From Mangifera indica (lineage: Eukaryota > Streptophyta > Magnoliopsida > Sapindales > Anacardiaceae): a stretch of DNA of 64,000 bases. Positions within the stretch are counted from its first letter, which is position 1; each line of letters starts with the position of its first letter. Shown one piece after another: positions 9,272 to 23,500 of the stretch. A program made the position numbers and the translations under genes. The notes beneath the pieces were generated by a model. That model did not search any database, had not been told where the DNA came from, and saw nothing but the letters and a program-made list of their open reading frames with translations. The DNA lies in NCBI RefSeq assembly GCF_011075055.1, contig NC_058145.1, positions 8,031,228 to 8,095,227 of the forward strand, read 5' to 3'.

Positions 9272-12200
9272 ATAATAAGTTGTATTGAAAATATCAGTTA
9301 TCTGTAAGATAGTGGTGACAAAGATCCCTGAAAGTGCTCATAGAAGATGAGTGGAAGTCCATGCCCAATAAATTTGCAAAAGATTTGGCATATGATGTTG
9401 TGGCGTGGCGGCTGATGGAAAAACCGCGTTAAATCCTTCTGAATGGACATTCTACACGGAAATTCAATGAGACTAGGCTGCGGTTACAGAATCATCCTAA
9501 TAGTACATTGTCCTACACTAGGGCTGTGAGCCAAAAAACTCACAAACAAAAAGAAAAAGATATAAATGATGAACACTGAAAAACAAGAATTGAGAGATGA
9601 ATCAACTTAAAATATTGGAATATTGTAGCGTTTTTCTTAACCGTGTTACCACATAACTCATTGACTTAACAAAAATACAATAATAGTATTTTTTTTTTTT
9701 TAAATACTCTTATTGATATTATCCATGTAAAAAGATTCTCTATCTTTTTCATCTTCCTTTTAATAAAAGAAAGAACTTTTGCAACTCTACTCTATGATTA
9801 ACTCCAAGAGTTGACGTTGACACCAAAGATTGGTGTTGTTGTCAACTTGTTCTTCGTCTAGTTTTTATTCAAAACTGAATTTTTATATTTTTTAACCATC
9901 AATATCATAGTAAACAACATTAAACAATACAATAACATGAAATTACAACATCAAACAATATAAACAATATGAAATCACAACAAAATTATATTTTATATAA
10001 AGTCATAAGCATAAATCTTTTTTATATTATTTGATTTTCAATTGTTAAAGAAGAAAACACAAAACATAAGAGCTTGAATCAAGACTAACTTGAATTTAGA
10101 TGATTTTGTTGTGAAATTTTTGTAAGAAATGTGAATTCTCTAAAGAAATTTGACAATTTTTATCTTCTTCTCCCTTTTGTTTATATGAATATTTTATAAT
10201 GGCTAGTGATTTATTTTCCTAAATTTCTTTCACGGGATTTATTGCTTAATCACATATACTTGCTTTAATTATTTTTCAGAGTTAAAGAAATTATTTCTTT
10301 TGCTAAAAGAATGATGAAAAAGAGAGAATTTCTCTATATAGGTAATGTTAATAGGGGCATTTAAAAAAAAAAAAAATACTGTTGTGATATTTTTATTAAA
10401 TAAATGAGTTATATGGTATATATGTATATACGATTAAAAAAAAGGTTAAAATATTCAATATCCCTAAAATTTTTTAGTTTAACAACAATTAATCGTAGAG
10501 TAGTAATGGATATTTTTGTGCCACATATCCTATTGTCCCCCATTTCGAGTCTTTTTTTTTTTTTGATAATTATGTTATTAACTACTGAAACTGAAAAAAA
10601 AGAAAAAGTCTTTACACCTTACCTTAGGGAAAGCATACCAGAAGATCTTTCTTCCACTTAAAATCTTATTTTGATGAGTAAAGTTATGCTTGATTTCGAA
10701 TCATTCTAAAAAATAGATAAATAGTTGATAAGAGATGGGGAAAGCTAAAGGCAGACCCTGGATTGGATTTTCCTATTGGAAATTTGATAGAAAAGTTGTA
10801 CCCTGACAAGCCTTTGTTGCCTCTGGCAACCATAACAGTAGGGACGAAGAAATTTCACAAGTCAACATTACATACACAAAAACGCCCTTCATAGAATAAC
10901 ATTACATATATAAACGAAACTTCATATCAAATTTATACAAAAAAAACCCTTGATAGAATAACATACATAAGCAAAAACATTAAGTTATGTCTATAACCAA
11001 AAATCAAAATTCAAGTGCATAGTTTAAAATATTAAACATAATGATATCAATCTGATAACAACTCATAAATAATTACAAAATAAAATGATTGGTTTGACCT
11101 CATGCATAACCTTCTAGTTGACTCGCTCTCTCGCAACTATCAACTTTACCTACTACTTGAAAAATTAAAAGGCAAAAAAAAGTGATTGATAATCATTATG
11201 AAAGTAGTAGAAACTAAGTCCTACAATTTATAATTCTTATTCATTTCCATTCTACTGTTTGTATTCCACTTGAACATTGTTTTTTTTATTAAGCAAAAAC
11301 ACATGGGTCACAAAATTACTCGACTACAACCTATGCTTGCCTTGCCTGACGGTAGAACAACTTGAAACAAGAGGGGCAAGGATCCATCAAGACAAAAACT
11401 GCCAAAAAATATGGAGCAGCAAGGCAGAACACCAGAAGGAGGAACACAATTATGGCGCCTGCTGGCAGGAAGGTAGCAGCATGCAAACCAGTAAGGGTGG
11501 CTTGCAGTGGAGACTGGAAACCCAGGAGTTGGAGGATAGCTGTAGCAGGACACATGGAATAGGTTTCTGGGCTCTATAGAACTCAAAAACTTGGAGCTGG
11601 TGGTGAAAAAAAAAAAACACCTGCTAGAAATTGGGATTCAAAAAGTTGTACTAGGCTGGACAAATGCATTCTGAAAGAGGACAGATTAGGAGGGTGTAGC
11701 AGAAAAAATAAAGAAAATGTTGGAAAGAAAACAATTAAACTAACCAGACTAAAATCAAATTATTTCATTCTTGATTGAACAATCAACCAAATTTGATTAT
11801 ATCATATCAAATAATCAAAAACACATATAACAGAAAAAAAATACTAAAATTTAATATGAAAACTTTTTCGATGTAAAATGTAAAACCACGTGGTATTACC
11901 CAAATAAATTAATTCACTATATCAAAAATAATAGTATACAATTCTTAACCTATAAATGAGTACACAAGCTTCTAAAGCAACAAAACATAATAATAACATA
12001 ACTGTAGAAAAAATAAAGAATATCACAACAAACTTGTGAACCCCTATATCTCAAGTTATAGGCATGAAAAACAACTCTCCACTATCCAAAATATAGCACC
12101 AAATATGCCTAAAATATTGTTAAAATTTGAGAGCAATCTAACGATAGGTGAAAGAGAAGAAAAGGTTTTCTTAAAAGTCATCTAAACTGAACTATAACAT

Positions 12201-12466
12201 GTAACTAATCACATTTCAACATAGATGACAACTTACTTGAGAAACAAAATGCGATCTCCACAACTAAAAAATCAGAGCGATCCAATGGCGAAATTGAGAA
12301 AAAAAATCTTCCAAAATGTACATTGAAAAACTAAAACAACATTTTTGTCTCTTGTTCTCTCTTTTTTTTTCTGACATTTTTTTCTGTTATTTATATAGTG
12401 GGTTGGACTTTTTATATAAAATAAGTTTGGGTTTCTTCATATAGGAAGGGACCCAAAAACCTAACA
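9272..12466. other. 3.2-kb stretch without a recognised gene
   Basis: The stretch is AT-rich with homopolymer runs. A GC-richer patch at about 11330-11590 is open in three frames (74-100 aa, both strands), including a hydrophobic - strand frame at 11331-11555, but I recognise no family. The right edge up to 12466 ends CCTAACA, which on the - strand reads TGTTAGG directly after a purine-rich tract. This fits the start of the 3' LTR of the adjacent copia fragment; its far boundary could not be found. Confidence 0.4.
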
Positions 12467-13184
12467 ATTCTCTTCCTCCCCACTATATGGAGGAAAGTTC
12501 CAATCAGACGATCACACAACAACTCTCAAAGTTTGCTTTTGGTAATGACTTTGTCAATATGTCAAAACCAATATCATCATTGTGAATCTTCTCAAGTTTA
12601 ATCAACTTGTCATTAAGGGCAGTACGTATCCAATGATAACTCACATCGATGTGTTTCAATTTTGCATGAAAAGTTGAATTCTTACCAAGATGAATAATGC
12701 TTTGTCTATTACAAAGCAACACATATCTCTTCTGTGTGAAGCCAAACTCTTGCAAGAATCTTCGCATAAATAACATCTCCTTACATGCTTCAGTTATAGT
12801 AATAATTCTGACTCAATAGTAAACAATGCAAAATATTTATATAATTTGGATTACCAAAATACTGCTCCACCTGTGAAAATGATCAAATAACCATAACTAG
12901 ACTTCAAGAATCAATATCCCCTATCATATTTGAATCTGTACACCCAACAAGAATAGGTTTATCACTACAAAGCAAATCTTTAAATCGTAAATGCCTCGAA
13001 GATATCTTATGACCCACTTCATTGTATTCCAATGTTTCTTACTAGGATTGGAGAGGAAATAACTAACAATTCCAACAACATGAGCTATATTTGGATATGT
13101 GCAAACCATCACATACATCAAACTACCAACCACTGAAGCATGCTTGTTCTTATGACATGAATGCATATTTATCTGAATTGACAA
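12467..13184 (-). pseudogene. Ty1/copia pol fragment (RT end and RNase H)
   Basis: On the - strand, 13184-12924 encodes the segment after the RT core (ASVVGSLMYVMVCTYPNIAHVVG, then HWNTMKWVIRYLRG), and 12776-12504 encodes the RNase H end (NRQSIIHLGKNSTFHAKLKHIDVSYHWIR, ending DILTKSLPKA). The two are in different frames with a gap between, so the gene is dead and truncated; no gag, protease, integrase or RT core is present. A purine-rich tract on the - strand (12467-12483) resembles the polypurine tract next to an LTR. Confidence 0.85.
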
Positions 13185-13925
13185 TTAACCAATATTTAAA
13201 TCCCTTTTATCTAGTTTGAATATAGTCAACTATTAAACATTTCATTCTAGTCTTTCTATTTTTGAGTTTTTTCAATTTGGTCCCTTAAGTCGATAAAGTC
13301 ATACTTGAATCCAACAATCTTATGAAGCTCAAACAATCATCTTATGTTCCAAACACAATGCACCCATCATAAATCCAAGGCCTTTAGATTTTGTGATTTA
13401 TTACTTTTGTATGTAACTCATAGGTTCTTCTTCATGTTGGTAGTAAATAGATTCGTGACAAATCTATAATTCATTAGTCATCCACACACAGACCAAGATT
13501 ACCTCTTTCAAGAGATCATGACCACCCAATGATTAAGTGTAAGCCATAAAAAAGAGCCTATCAATAATATAGTTATCGTATCATGTTCTTCTTTTATCAA
13601 TTGATATCTCTTTAAGAGTGAAGAACAAAAGTAATGTCTATCTTATATAACCCTCAATTTGTATTACTTGACTTTTACACCATGATTGGATAACACTAGA
13701 TTGAATAATAACTCAATTCCATTGTAGCCATAAATATAAGTGGTCATTGGCACTTATTAATAAGCCTAATAGAGATAAACTCTTGTATCCAAGAGTGACG
13801 AATCTACTATTGATCTACCATAGTCTTTATATATATCTCAATATGATTAATCATCACCATTTTAATAATCCTTTCTTAATGACTACATTAGGCTGGTGTC
13901 AAACAGTATCAATCTTTATACAAAA
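13185..13925. other. Gene-free, repeat-like sequence
   Basis: No coding signal is seen. The text (for example 13370-13700) has the look of a decayed retrotransposon leader or non-coding element, but no ends, primer site or target duplication could be found. Confidence 0.3.
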
Positions 13926-14532
13926 AGATCTAGTAAGTTTAAGTCAAATGATCACATGCACCAATTGTTAGAGGATATGTTTCATAAACGTTAGAGTTAC
14001 CATCCATATAAAATTAAAAAACCTCAAATGACTAATAATCTAGAAGTGGGGTGAATAAAATTATTTAAAACTTTTTAACCTAATAAAAATTTGTTAAACA
14101 AATTTATAAATAATTACAACTAAACAAGTAAATTCAATGATATGATCAAACAATTAAGTAGAAGCTATATTAAAAAACTTATCAAACATACAATACATAT
14201 GTAAACATAATGTAAAAAGAGTAGGAAAAGATTTGGTAAGTTTAAGTCAAATGATCACATGCACCAATTGTTAGAGGATATGTTTCATAGACGTTAGAGT
14301 TACCATCCATATAGAATTAAAAAACCTCAAATGGCTAATAATCTAAATGTGGGGTAAATAAAATTATTTAAAACTTTTTAACCCAATAAAAATCTGTTAA
14401 GCAAATTTATAAATAATTACAACTAAACAAGTAAATTTAATGATATGATCAAACAATTAAGTAGAAGCTATATTAAAAAACTTATCAAGCATACAATACA
14501 TATGTAAACATAACGTAAAAAGAGTAGGAAAA
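13926..14532. repeat. 303-bp tandem duplication
   Basis: Two copies of a unit of about 303 bp, roughly 13926-14228 and 14229-14532, run from the GTAAGTTTAAGTCAAATGATC block to GAGTAGGAAAAG. They differ by scattered substitutions (AATCTAGAAG/AATCTAAATG, CATAAACG/CATAGACG). There is no open frame. Confidence 0.9.
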
Positions 14533-16246
14533 GGAAATATTCAAGATTTATAGTGGTTTGCGGTTTTCTCTTCTAACCCTCCTATGTCCTTCAAGCAAAC
14601 CACTTGAAGTTTCACTAGTAAAAGATCTCTCTTTATAATAATTCTCTAAGATTTTGCCTATATATACTAGTTGATATGAGATTGTGTCCACTATAATAAT
14701 TTATCTGAGATTTTGCCTAAAAGAGTTTGAATAAAGAAAACAAATGTTTGTGAATGCCTTTACAAGGTTGATACAAGAAAATAATCACAAATGTATCTCT
14801 CAAGAATTTGAGTTATAAGCTTGTGTAAGAAATTGAGGAAGAAAATAAGTATAAGATTTTATATATATGATCTATAACTTATTCCCTATCAAAAAGTCTT
14901 CAATTTATAGTCTTGAATGGTTGGAATGGCTGAAATAGCTCAAATGACTATTGGTTGGAATAATGTATCCATTGGGCTTCGATAATAATATTTTGGCCTT
15001 GAAAACACGATGGGATGGGTGTCCTATTTTGAGAGACGAACATCTTCTTACACATTCTAACTTTGATGACTTTAAATCAAACGTCTAAAAGTCGAATTTT
15101 TTAAATGTGCCATTTAAGGGATGAGCATCCTGCTTTGCACTTTCAAAATTCCAAAATACTTCAGATGCGAAGGGATATGGGTCGTATGAAAAAGGATGGG
15201 CATCCCAGTTATGGGAGAGGCGTCCCAATCATGAGAATGGGTGTTCCAATCATAGGGATAAACATCCTTATTCATTTAGAAAAAAATTTCGAGAGCTCTA
15301 GACTTACAATGATGGGCATGAGATCGGCAAAGGAATTGATGTCCTATAGTGGATGGGTGCCCACATTTAGGGATGGGCATCTTGTATCTAAAAAGTTGAA
15401 AACATCAATTTTGCCTATCTTTCGGTCATGAGAATTTTATATCATAAACTTCATTAGCTTATTAAATATTAATTAATTACTTTAAACTTAGTTTTGATAT
15501 AATCAAAACACTTAGAGGTCTAACAGGTGTATTAATCTAGTGAACATGTCTACTTAAAATGTATCCATATATTATAATAAGTTGTCAACAAACAACTTTG
15601 ACAGATAAGATATGTCACTACCTTTTCATAAGGTTATTCAACATTATGATAATCATAATTGTATTATTTATACACTAAGTCAGAATACTATCAAAACCAT
15701 TGACACTTTTTGAGCAGCTGCCATGTATACACATAAGGCTTTCATGATCAATGTCATGTATTGATCCTCTCGTCATGATGTAAAACCAATGATGAAGAAA
15801 TGTTATAATTTTTATTAATATAAACATGATACATGTAATAAAAAAAACTACCACTACATGAGCTAGATAACTGGCTTTAGATCGTCTATTTTGATAGTTA
15901 TCACTAGTCTGAGTATAATACAAGAATAATATAAAGTGGTCACCCTTGTCCTTCCCTCTACTTTTATATACAAGTTCTTTGAAATAATTAAGTATATTTG
16001 AAACTCTTCCAAATTAGGATTTTAAATGTGATTTGAATTTAAGTGGAAGAGAGTTATGCGTATATCAATGATACTTTTGTTTATGGTAGAAGTTAACATG
16101 GTTGAATAACCCATATAAATGTGTCATGTCATAAAATTGGGGTAAGTTTCTTAATCATTGTTTGCTAGTTTTCATTTCTGATTGTCACTTAGGGGCAACC
16201 AATTTGACTGCACAACAATAATACTCATAGGAGGGTTTTTGAAGCT
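14533..16246. other. Gene-free stretch with a GATGGGCATCC-like repeat cluster
   Basis: No gene is recognised. At about 15000-15390 the motif GGATGGGCATCC or variants (GGATGGGTGTCC, GGATGAGCATCC, GAGGCGTCCC, GGATGGGTGCCC, GGATGGGCATCT) recurs about eight times at irregular spacing. An open frame across it (15105-15431, +) follows the repeat and looks accidental. Motif clusters of this type are seen in some plant LTRs; no LTR ends were found here. Confidence 0.45.
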
Positions 16247-16897
<651 letters not shown>

Positions 16898-17639
16898 CAA
16901 TGGATGCTATCTATATTTGTTAGAGAAGAACTAAGAATAGGAAAAGTAAAAGTGCAACGCCTTGATTTCTCTTATCCCTCCAAATGTCTGGCATTTCAGA
17001 CAAACGAGATATGAAAATTTCTCTCTGAATCACAAACAGAAAAAAGAAAACCTCACAAGCTTTTTTAGGCCATAAATTTTTGTAATCTTTTTTTTTATTA
17101 ATGAAGAATATATGATTTTTTATATACGTTATTCTTAATTATATTTTAAACATTATATTATAAATAAGCAATACTTATTATAAACATGAGAGAATTAAGA
17201 AATTAATTAAAGTAATTATTGACAGATGTCCCGATCCCACCGTGGTTGATGTGTGAAGTACACATTCTTTCACGGTAAAAATAGCGTAATTGTCTAAAAC
17301 TGAAAATAGTGTTTCAAAATTTTGACTCGACCTTTAATCTTGGTTTAGCTTTGGACGCTCTTTCCGCTCTTTTCACAGAGAAAAGAAAGACAATGAAGAG
17401 AGAAACATTGAAATCTTCGTATGGTTTGATTGTTTGATGTTGCTGCATTTTTGAAACAGATTTTTTTAATATAAAATTTTTTATCATCAATTTGTACAAT
17501 TTTTCCCTAAAAGATATATATATATATATTTTTGTTTTCTGTATTGAGGTTATGTTTTCTTCTTCTTGTTCAAATTCTTCTAATATTTACCACCCAATAT
17601 CCCAATGATATTAACAAAATGATTGGATCTTGATATGGT
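16898..17639 (+). promoter_or_regulatory. Upstream region of the PIP5K gene
   Basis: This interval holds the promoter and 5' leader of the PIP5K gene. It has a short TA run at 17516-17530 and a pyrimidine-rich tract at 17560-17580 (TTCTTCTTCTTG). No TATA box or start site can be fixed from sequence alone. The satellite array lies about 740 bp upstream of the ATG. Confidence 0.4.
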
Positions 17640-20592
17640 ATGTTAAAGTCAATAGAAAAATTTCGCACAATGAACAAAGACCAATGCAGCAGCATGGTGA
17701 AGGCATGGGAGGCCACAATACGCAAAACACAGGCGGCTAGAAAGCGCGCAAACAGTATCTTCGGGACTGTATCTGTAGCCCATGCCGACGATGAGAATGA
17801 GCCTGAGTGTACGGATAAAACGGCAGAGAGTTACACCGTTGAAAAAATATTGCCAAATGGAGATTATTATACGGGGCACTGGTACGATAATTTCCCTCAT
17901 GGGCAAGGAAAATATTTGTGGGTTGACGGCTGCATGTATGTGGGAGAATGGTACAAAGGGAAAACAATGGGGAAAGGAAGGTTTACTTGGCCATCAGGGG
18001 CTACCTATGATGGAGAATTTAAAATGGGATTTATGGATGGAAATGGTACATATACTGCACCAAATGCAGATACTTATAAAGGGCAATGGATGATGAACAT
18101 GAAACACGGGCATGGTGTAAAACGATATGCCAGTGGAGATTGGTATGATGGTGAATGGCGAAATGGGGTTCAAGAAAGGCATGGAAAGTACCATTGGAAG
18201 AATGGTAATTATTATGTTGGCGAATGGAAACAAGGAGTTATTTGTGGGAAAGGGGTTTTTGTTTGGGCTAATGGGAATGTATATGATGGATATTGGGAAG
18301 ATGGTGTGCCCAAAGGAAATGGGACTTTTAAATGGCCTGATGAGAGTTATTATGAGGGGTATTGGAGTAAGGATCCTAGTGAACAAAGTGGCAATTATTT
18401 TCCTTCGGAATCCGCAGTGGATAAAACTCTAGAATGGGATCCTCAGGACATTTATAATGTGGATTTATTGGATTGTACAATTCCTCCTGCTGATAATGTT
18501 TCATTGATGCCATCGCAAAAGAAATTGGCGGTATGGCATTCTTCAAAAGGGGATAATGAGAAGCCAAGGAGGCTGTCAGTTGATGGGAGGGCAAGTGTGG
18601 GTTTGGAAAAGCCAACTGATAGAATGCAACTATGGGATTTGGATGATAGAAATGCCTTAGCTGGAAGGGTCTCAGATGGTGACTTGTACGCTAATTTTCA
18701 AAATGATATTAAGAATACTTTGGAGCCATTAAGATTAGCAAAGCCTGGCAAAAGACAAGGAGAAACAATAAGCAAAGGCCATAAAAATTATGAGCTGATG
18801 CTTAATTTGCAACTTGGAATCAGGTAAGTATATTGGATTCTTCTTGTAAAATATTTTATTTTTCATGGATTGTAATTATGTTGAAGTGAATTCACAGGCA
18901 TTCAGTTGGAAGGCCAGCTCCCGCAGCTAGCTTTGATCTTAAGGCCTCAGCTTTCGATCCTAAGGAAAAAGTATGGACAAAATTTCCACCAGAGGGAACT
19001 AAACACACTCCACCACATCAATCCTGTGAATTCAAATGGAAAGATTATTGCCCACTAGTCTTCAGGTAATTAATGAAATGTTTAATGGTGATGACTATTT
19101 GTTAGAGATAGATAATGAACATATTGGTTTTCAGGACATTGAGAAAATTGTTCAAGGTAGACCCAGCTGATTACATGATATCCATCTGTGGAAATGATGC
19201 CCTGCGGGAGCTTTCATCTCCTGGTAAAAGCGGCAGCTTTTTTTACTTGACCAACGATGATCGCTACATGATCAAAACAATTAAGAAGTCCGAACTTAAA
19301 GTGGGTTACTTTTTTCTTTTAAGTTAACCCTAAATTAATCACAACCAGTTTTATTAAACATCTCTTACTTTCGTTCTCATGTTACAGGTTCTCTTAAGGA
19401 TGCTTCCAGCTTACTACAAGCATTTTCGAGCTTTCGAGAGCACTCTTGTCACCAAATTTTTTGGTGTACACTCTGTAAAGTTAACTGGTCCAATCCAGAG
19501 GAAGGTATATTATATATAAATATTTTTATTAAATTTTATTAATATATACTCTTGACTGAAAATTTTCAACTTATATTCAGGTGCGCTTTATCATTATGGG
19601 GAATCTGTTTTGTACAGAATATAGCATCCATAGACGCTATGACTTGAAAGGTTCTTCACTAGGCCGCATAACGGAGAAGCCCGAGTCAGAAATTGATGAA
19701 AACACTATTCTAAAAGACCTTGATCTGAATTTCATATTTAGACTGCACAAGTCTTGGTTCCAAGAATTCTGCAGGTCATCCATTTTCTTCTTAATTAAGT
19801 AATTTTATATAAACTCACTGTAAAACAATCAATTAATAATGTCTGGTTATATTATTTACTTCACATTTTCAGACAAATTGATAGAGATTGCGAGCTTCTA
19901 GAGCAGGAGAGAATTATGGACTATAGTCTTCTAGTAGGTCTTCACTTCAGACAAGTTACTCCACATCGGGAATTAATACCTACTGGAGCTTCCACTCCTG
20001 CAGGTAACCTTTATGATTGCTAACGCAATTTTTTCTATTATTTTGATTTATTTTTTTAAGAAAAAACACATTTTTTAATGTGTTAATATGATTTAAGTTT
20101 CTATCTTTTTTTTCTTGCAGCTGATCCTGAGAGTAATGAAGCAACTGGTCCTCAACTTTCCAGAGCAGACATGGATCAACTTCTCCTCGACCCAGATAGG
20201 TAATTCTATCTTTCATCATGTAGATGATGATATACTCAAGACGTATTTTATCACAAAATAAAAGGTAAAAATACATACAAAAACCTTACACAAAGTATTG
20301 CAGGTGGGCTAGTATTAAGTTGGGTGTGAATATGCCAGCACTTGTTGAAAGAACAGTGAGAAGAAATGGATGTGAATTTCAGCTGATAGGAGAACCCACC
20401 GGGGAATATTACGAAGTTATAATGTTTTTTGGGATCATAGACATACTTCAAGATTATGACATAACCAAGAAGCTGGAGCATGCATATAAATCTTTCCATT
20501 ATGATCCCACTTCAATATCTGCTGTTGATCCAAGGCAATATTCAAGGCGGTTTCGTGATTTCATACTCAATGTTTTCGCTGAAGATTTTTGA
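17640..20592 (+). CDS. PIP5K: Phosphatidylinositol-4-phosphate 5-kinase, MORN-repeat (subfamily B) type
   Basis: It phosphorylates PI4P to PI(4,5)P2 at the plasma membrane, which directs vesicle traffic, cytoskeleton and polar growth. Exons: 17640-18823, 18898-19065, 19135-19300, 19388-19504, 19581-19774, 19873-20003, 20121-20199 and 20304-20592; all junctions are GT-AG and the frame closes at 775 aa, typical for plant type I/II B enzymes. Eight MORN repeats occupy about residues 75-265 (for example [17 protein letters not shown] and [17 protein letters not shown]), all in exon 1. The kinase domain follows: glycine-rich [11 protein letters not shown], the ATP-binding lysine region [32 protein letters not shown], and the activation segment before the C-terminal RRFRDFI. 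Every key block is present, so it looks functional. Length and MORN layout point to the PIP5K4/5/6 group; which member cannot be settled. Confidence 0.96.
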
Positions 20593-23500
20593 AGACAACA
20601 AACACATAAACTCATATATATTTTGTTCCTCCGTTCATTAACTTGCAAATAAATATATAAATTATATATAAACACAAGTCGTATATGATCCAAATGTAAA
20701 ATGAATTCTTCTCTCAATTTGATCACTTTGGGGTTGAGCTTCACTGTGATTTTTGGGCATTTTTGTATATGTATAATTGAGGAAATGTATTAGGATCCAA
20801 CACTATAATTTTTATTGTTACTATGTACTGTAATGGAGTAATCTCCTGTAGTAATGTTATAGAATACTTAATTTTAAACAAGTTCGGGAAACATGATTAT
20901 TTTCTATCAACCCTCTCTTTTTCATTCCTTTAAATATAGATAGAAAAGGTATTTCTTTTCTTGTATGTTATACATTTATTTATTTCCTATATATTCGATA
21001 TATTAGCTTATAAGTCGCTTTGATATTTGATATTGCATTCGTGATATGAAATATCAAACCCTAGTACCCTTATTGTATACTTTTCAGCTATTAAACCCTA
21101 GTACCCTTATATTTCATTCAAATTGATATGCAATAAAACTCTTCCTTAATCAAACTCAAGAAAATGACATCCAAGAGATGATTAGTCATTAACTAGCACC
21201 AAACTACTCAATTAGCAATCAAATATGTCACTTATTGATATATTAACGTAGAGCATAAACATAAGTCTTTTCTCCTAAAGGCAATGAGGATACAATTTGA
21301 TAATTTAACTCTTCAACATCTACAATATTATTTTCCTATTTTACCTCGTGTTTTTATAGTAAAGCTATCATTTCTTATCCAATTGAAATTATGTAATAAA
21401 TATAATTATTTTATATTCAGAGAATTAGAAGAGGAACAAAACTTTAGATTCATGGTTGTATTAGAAGACCTTGATATCATAACTACATATAACCCTACTT
21501 CTTTATCCTATAAATTTGAAAGATTGAACCAAAGAGAGAAAGGACATTGAATCCTTCTTTGGATGATTTTTTTTTTTTGTGTTACTTACCCATACTCTAC
21601 TAGAATTTTCAAGAGACGTAATTAACATAATCATGAATGTAGACTCTTGGATAGTAGTCTAAGCCATATTAAAAACATTTTGATTTTATTACTTACACAT
21701 AGTCATTCACTCACTACCATTGTGGACATAAAATTACCAAGTTGATTGCAATCATCAGTATCCTTTTCTTGCACAATGCCTAACCTTGCATACTTCTAGT
21801 TGCTACAAATTTTTGTATCAATAATTTAGAAGTAGAATGAGGGCTCTTGAGAAAAATTCGCCTCAATTATCCAAACAAAGCACTCTTCTTCACCTAGTCT
21901 TACACCATAAAATGCTTTTTCCAATGGCTAGTGGAAGATGGAACAGAAAAACTTTGAGTGACCAAGTTTCTTAAGAATCTAACTCTAGTCACAAAAACAC
22001 TTCCATAGACATTGATTTTATCATTGAAAGCCAACCTATCTTGGCAATCAAAGCATAACTATTAGCGTCTGACATGACAACGCAATTGAATGAGACCATT
22101 AGTGATACAAACAATGTCGCACATCCATTGAATGGATAAAGTTGCCCCAACAACATTATCAAGGATATTTGTTTTTTTGAAAGGTTAGTTGTTAGGAGCA
22201 TAAGCATCTATAAAGATCATTACCTACTTTTGTAATAGGGTCAATAAAAAGGTCCCCTAACAGAGGAATTATTATCCGTTTTAGTGTATATCATACCGCA
22301 AACTTGTTGCCCTCTACCAAGGGTTTCTCTAACAAAGATGATAGTAAGGTGTTCTCGATCATAGGACTTAGAATCCTACCCAACAAATGACAGAACATAG
22401 ACTTATAACTATTTTATAACACCTATAGGTAAGTCCAAAAGCATTTCAGTCTTTTTCTTTTTGTATTAAATTATGATTGATGATGAGTTGTTAGTGAGGA
22501 TGATCGTGCAAAACAATTGTGATGCTTGTTCATGTCTTGGAAGGACAAAAGAGTCATTGCATGTTAAGTAGGAGAAAATGATTAAGTGTTAGAGGGCACA
22601 CACTTATGTGTGCTAAAGCAAACGATCGTGTGTTGTCATTAGCAAAATTTGAGATATATGTTAAGATCATGTTCACGACAAAACTGAAATTTCTTTATTT
22701 AAGTGATGTTATACATGCTTGTGTATAGGGAATACATGCCCGTATATCATGTTCGATAGTGAAAATAAAAAGAGGTGCAAGACTTGATATTCATATTTTT
22801 GCAACCTTAATTTTTTTTTTTTAAAAAATAGGAGTTGTCACTGAGAAGAGAAAGATAAGAGTGACCAGAAGCCATTAATCAAAGTTTGGACATCAAAATC
22901 GCCACAACCACACAGAAGAATAGCTACCATCGAAGGATAAGTAAGTAGTTGGCTTATATTCATCCTTTTATGCATTTTTTGCTATGTTCGATGAATCATG
23001 ACTTCTATGATATTGGTTTTTTATGTGTAACAGTATGAGATGATGTTAGTTAAATGAATTAGCATGTTGAATAAATACATATACCTCTGGAATTATGCAT
23101 GTTGAATTACATATATACATAACTATGAAGTATGAGATTGTGGTTGATGATTCTGATCTTATGATTTGTAAATGGAATGTGATTGATGATTATATTGTAA
23201 TGGAAACATGATTAGGGGTTTGTTGAGATAATAAGGAATGATTTAGAGATTTAGAACCATGTTTGTGTTGACTAGAAAAATGTAGAAATCAGTAGGGTGT
23301 GATTTCTAGATCATGATACATAATCAAGTAGAACAAACCACACACCTATGTATATTTTGTATGAGAAAGAAAATTAGTATAATTACACGTTTACTCGAAA
23401 AAGAAGAGCACACAACCATGTAGTATAAGACATGCGACCATGCGTGACTTCCCCATAAGTGGATAACCATGTTGAGGATGAAACACACCTATGTATGAGA

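Noticed and set aside
15105..15431. 108-codon + strand frame
   Set aside because: Its content follows the GATGGGCATCC motif cluster and has no domain.
17994..18386. Antisense frame of 130 codons in PIP5K exon 1
   Set aside because: Shadow of the MORN-repeat coding sequence; the + strand frame has clear homology.
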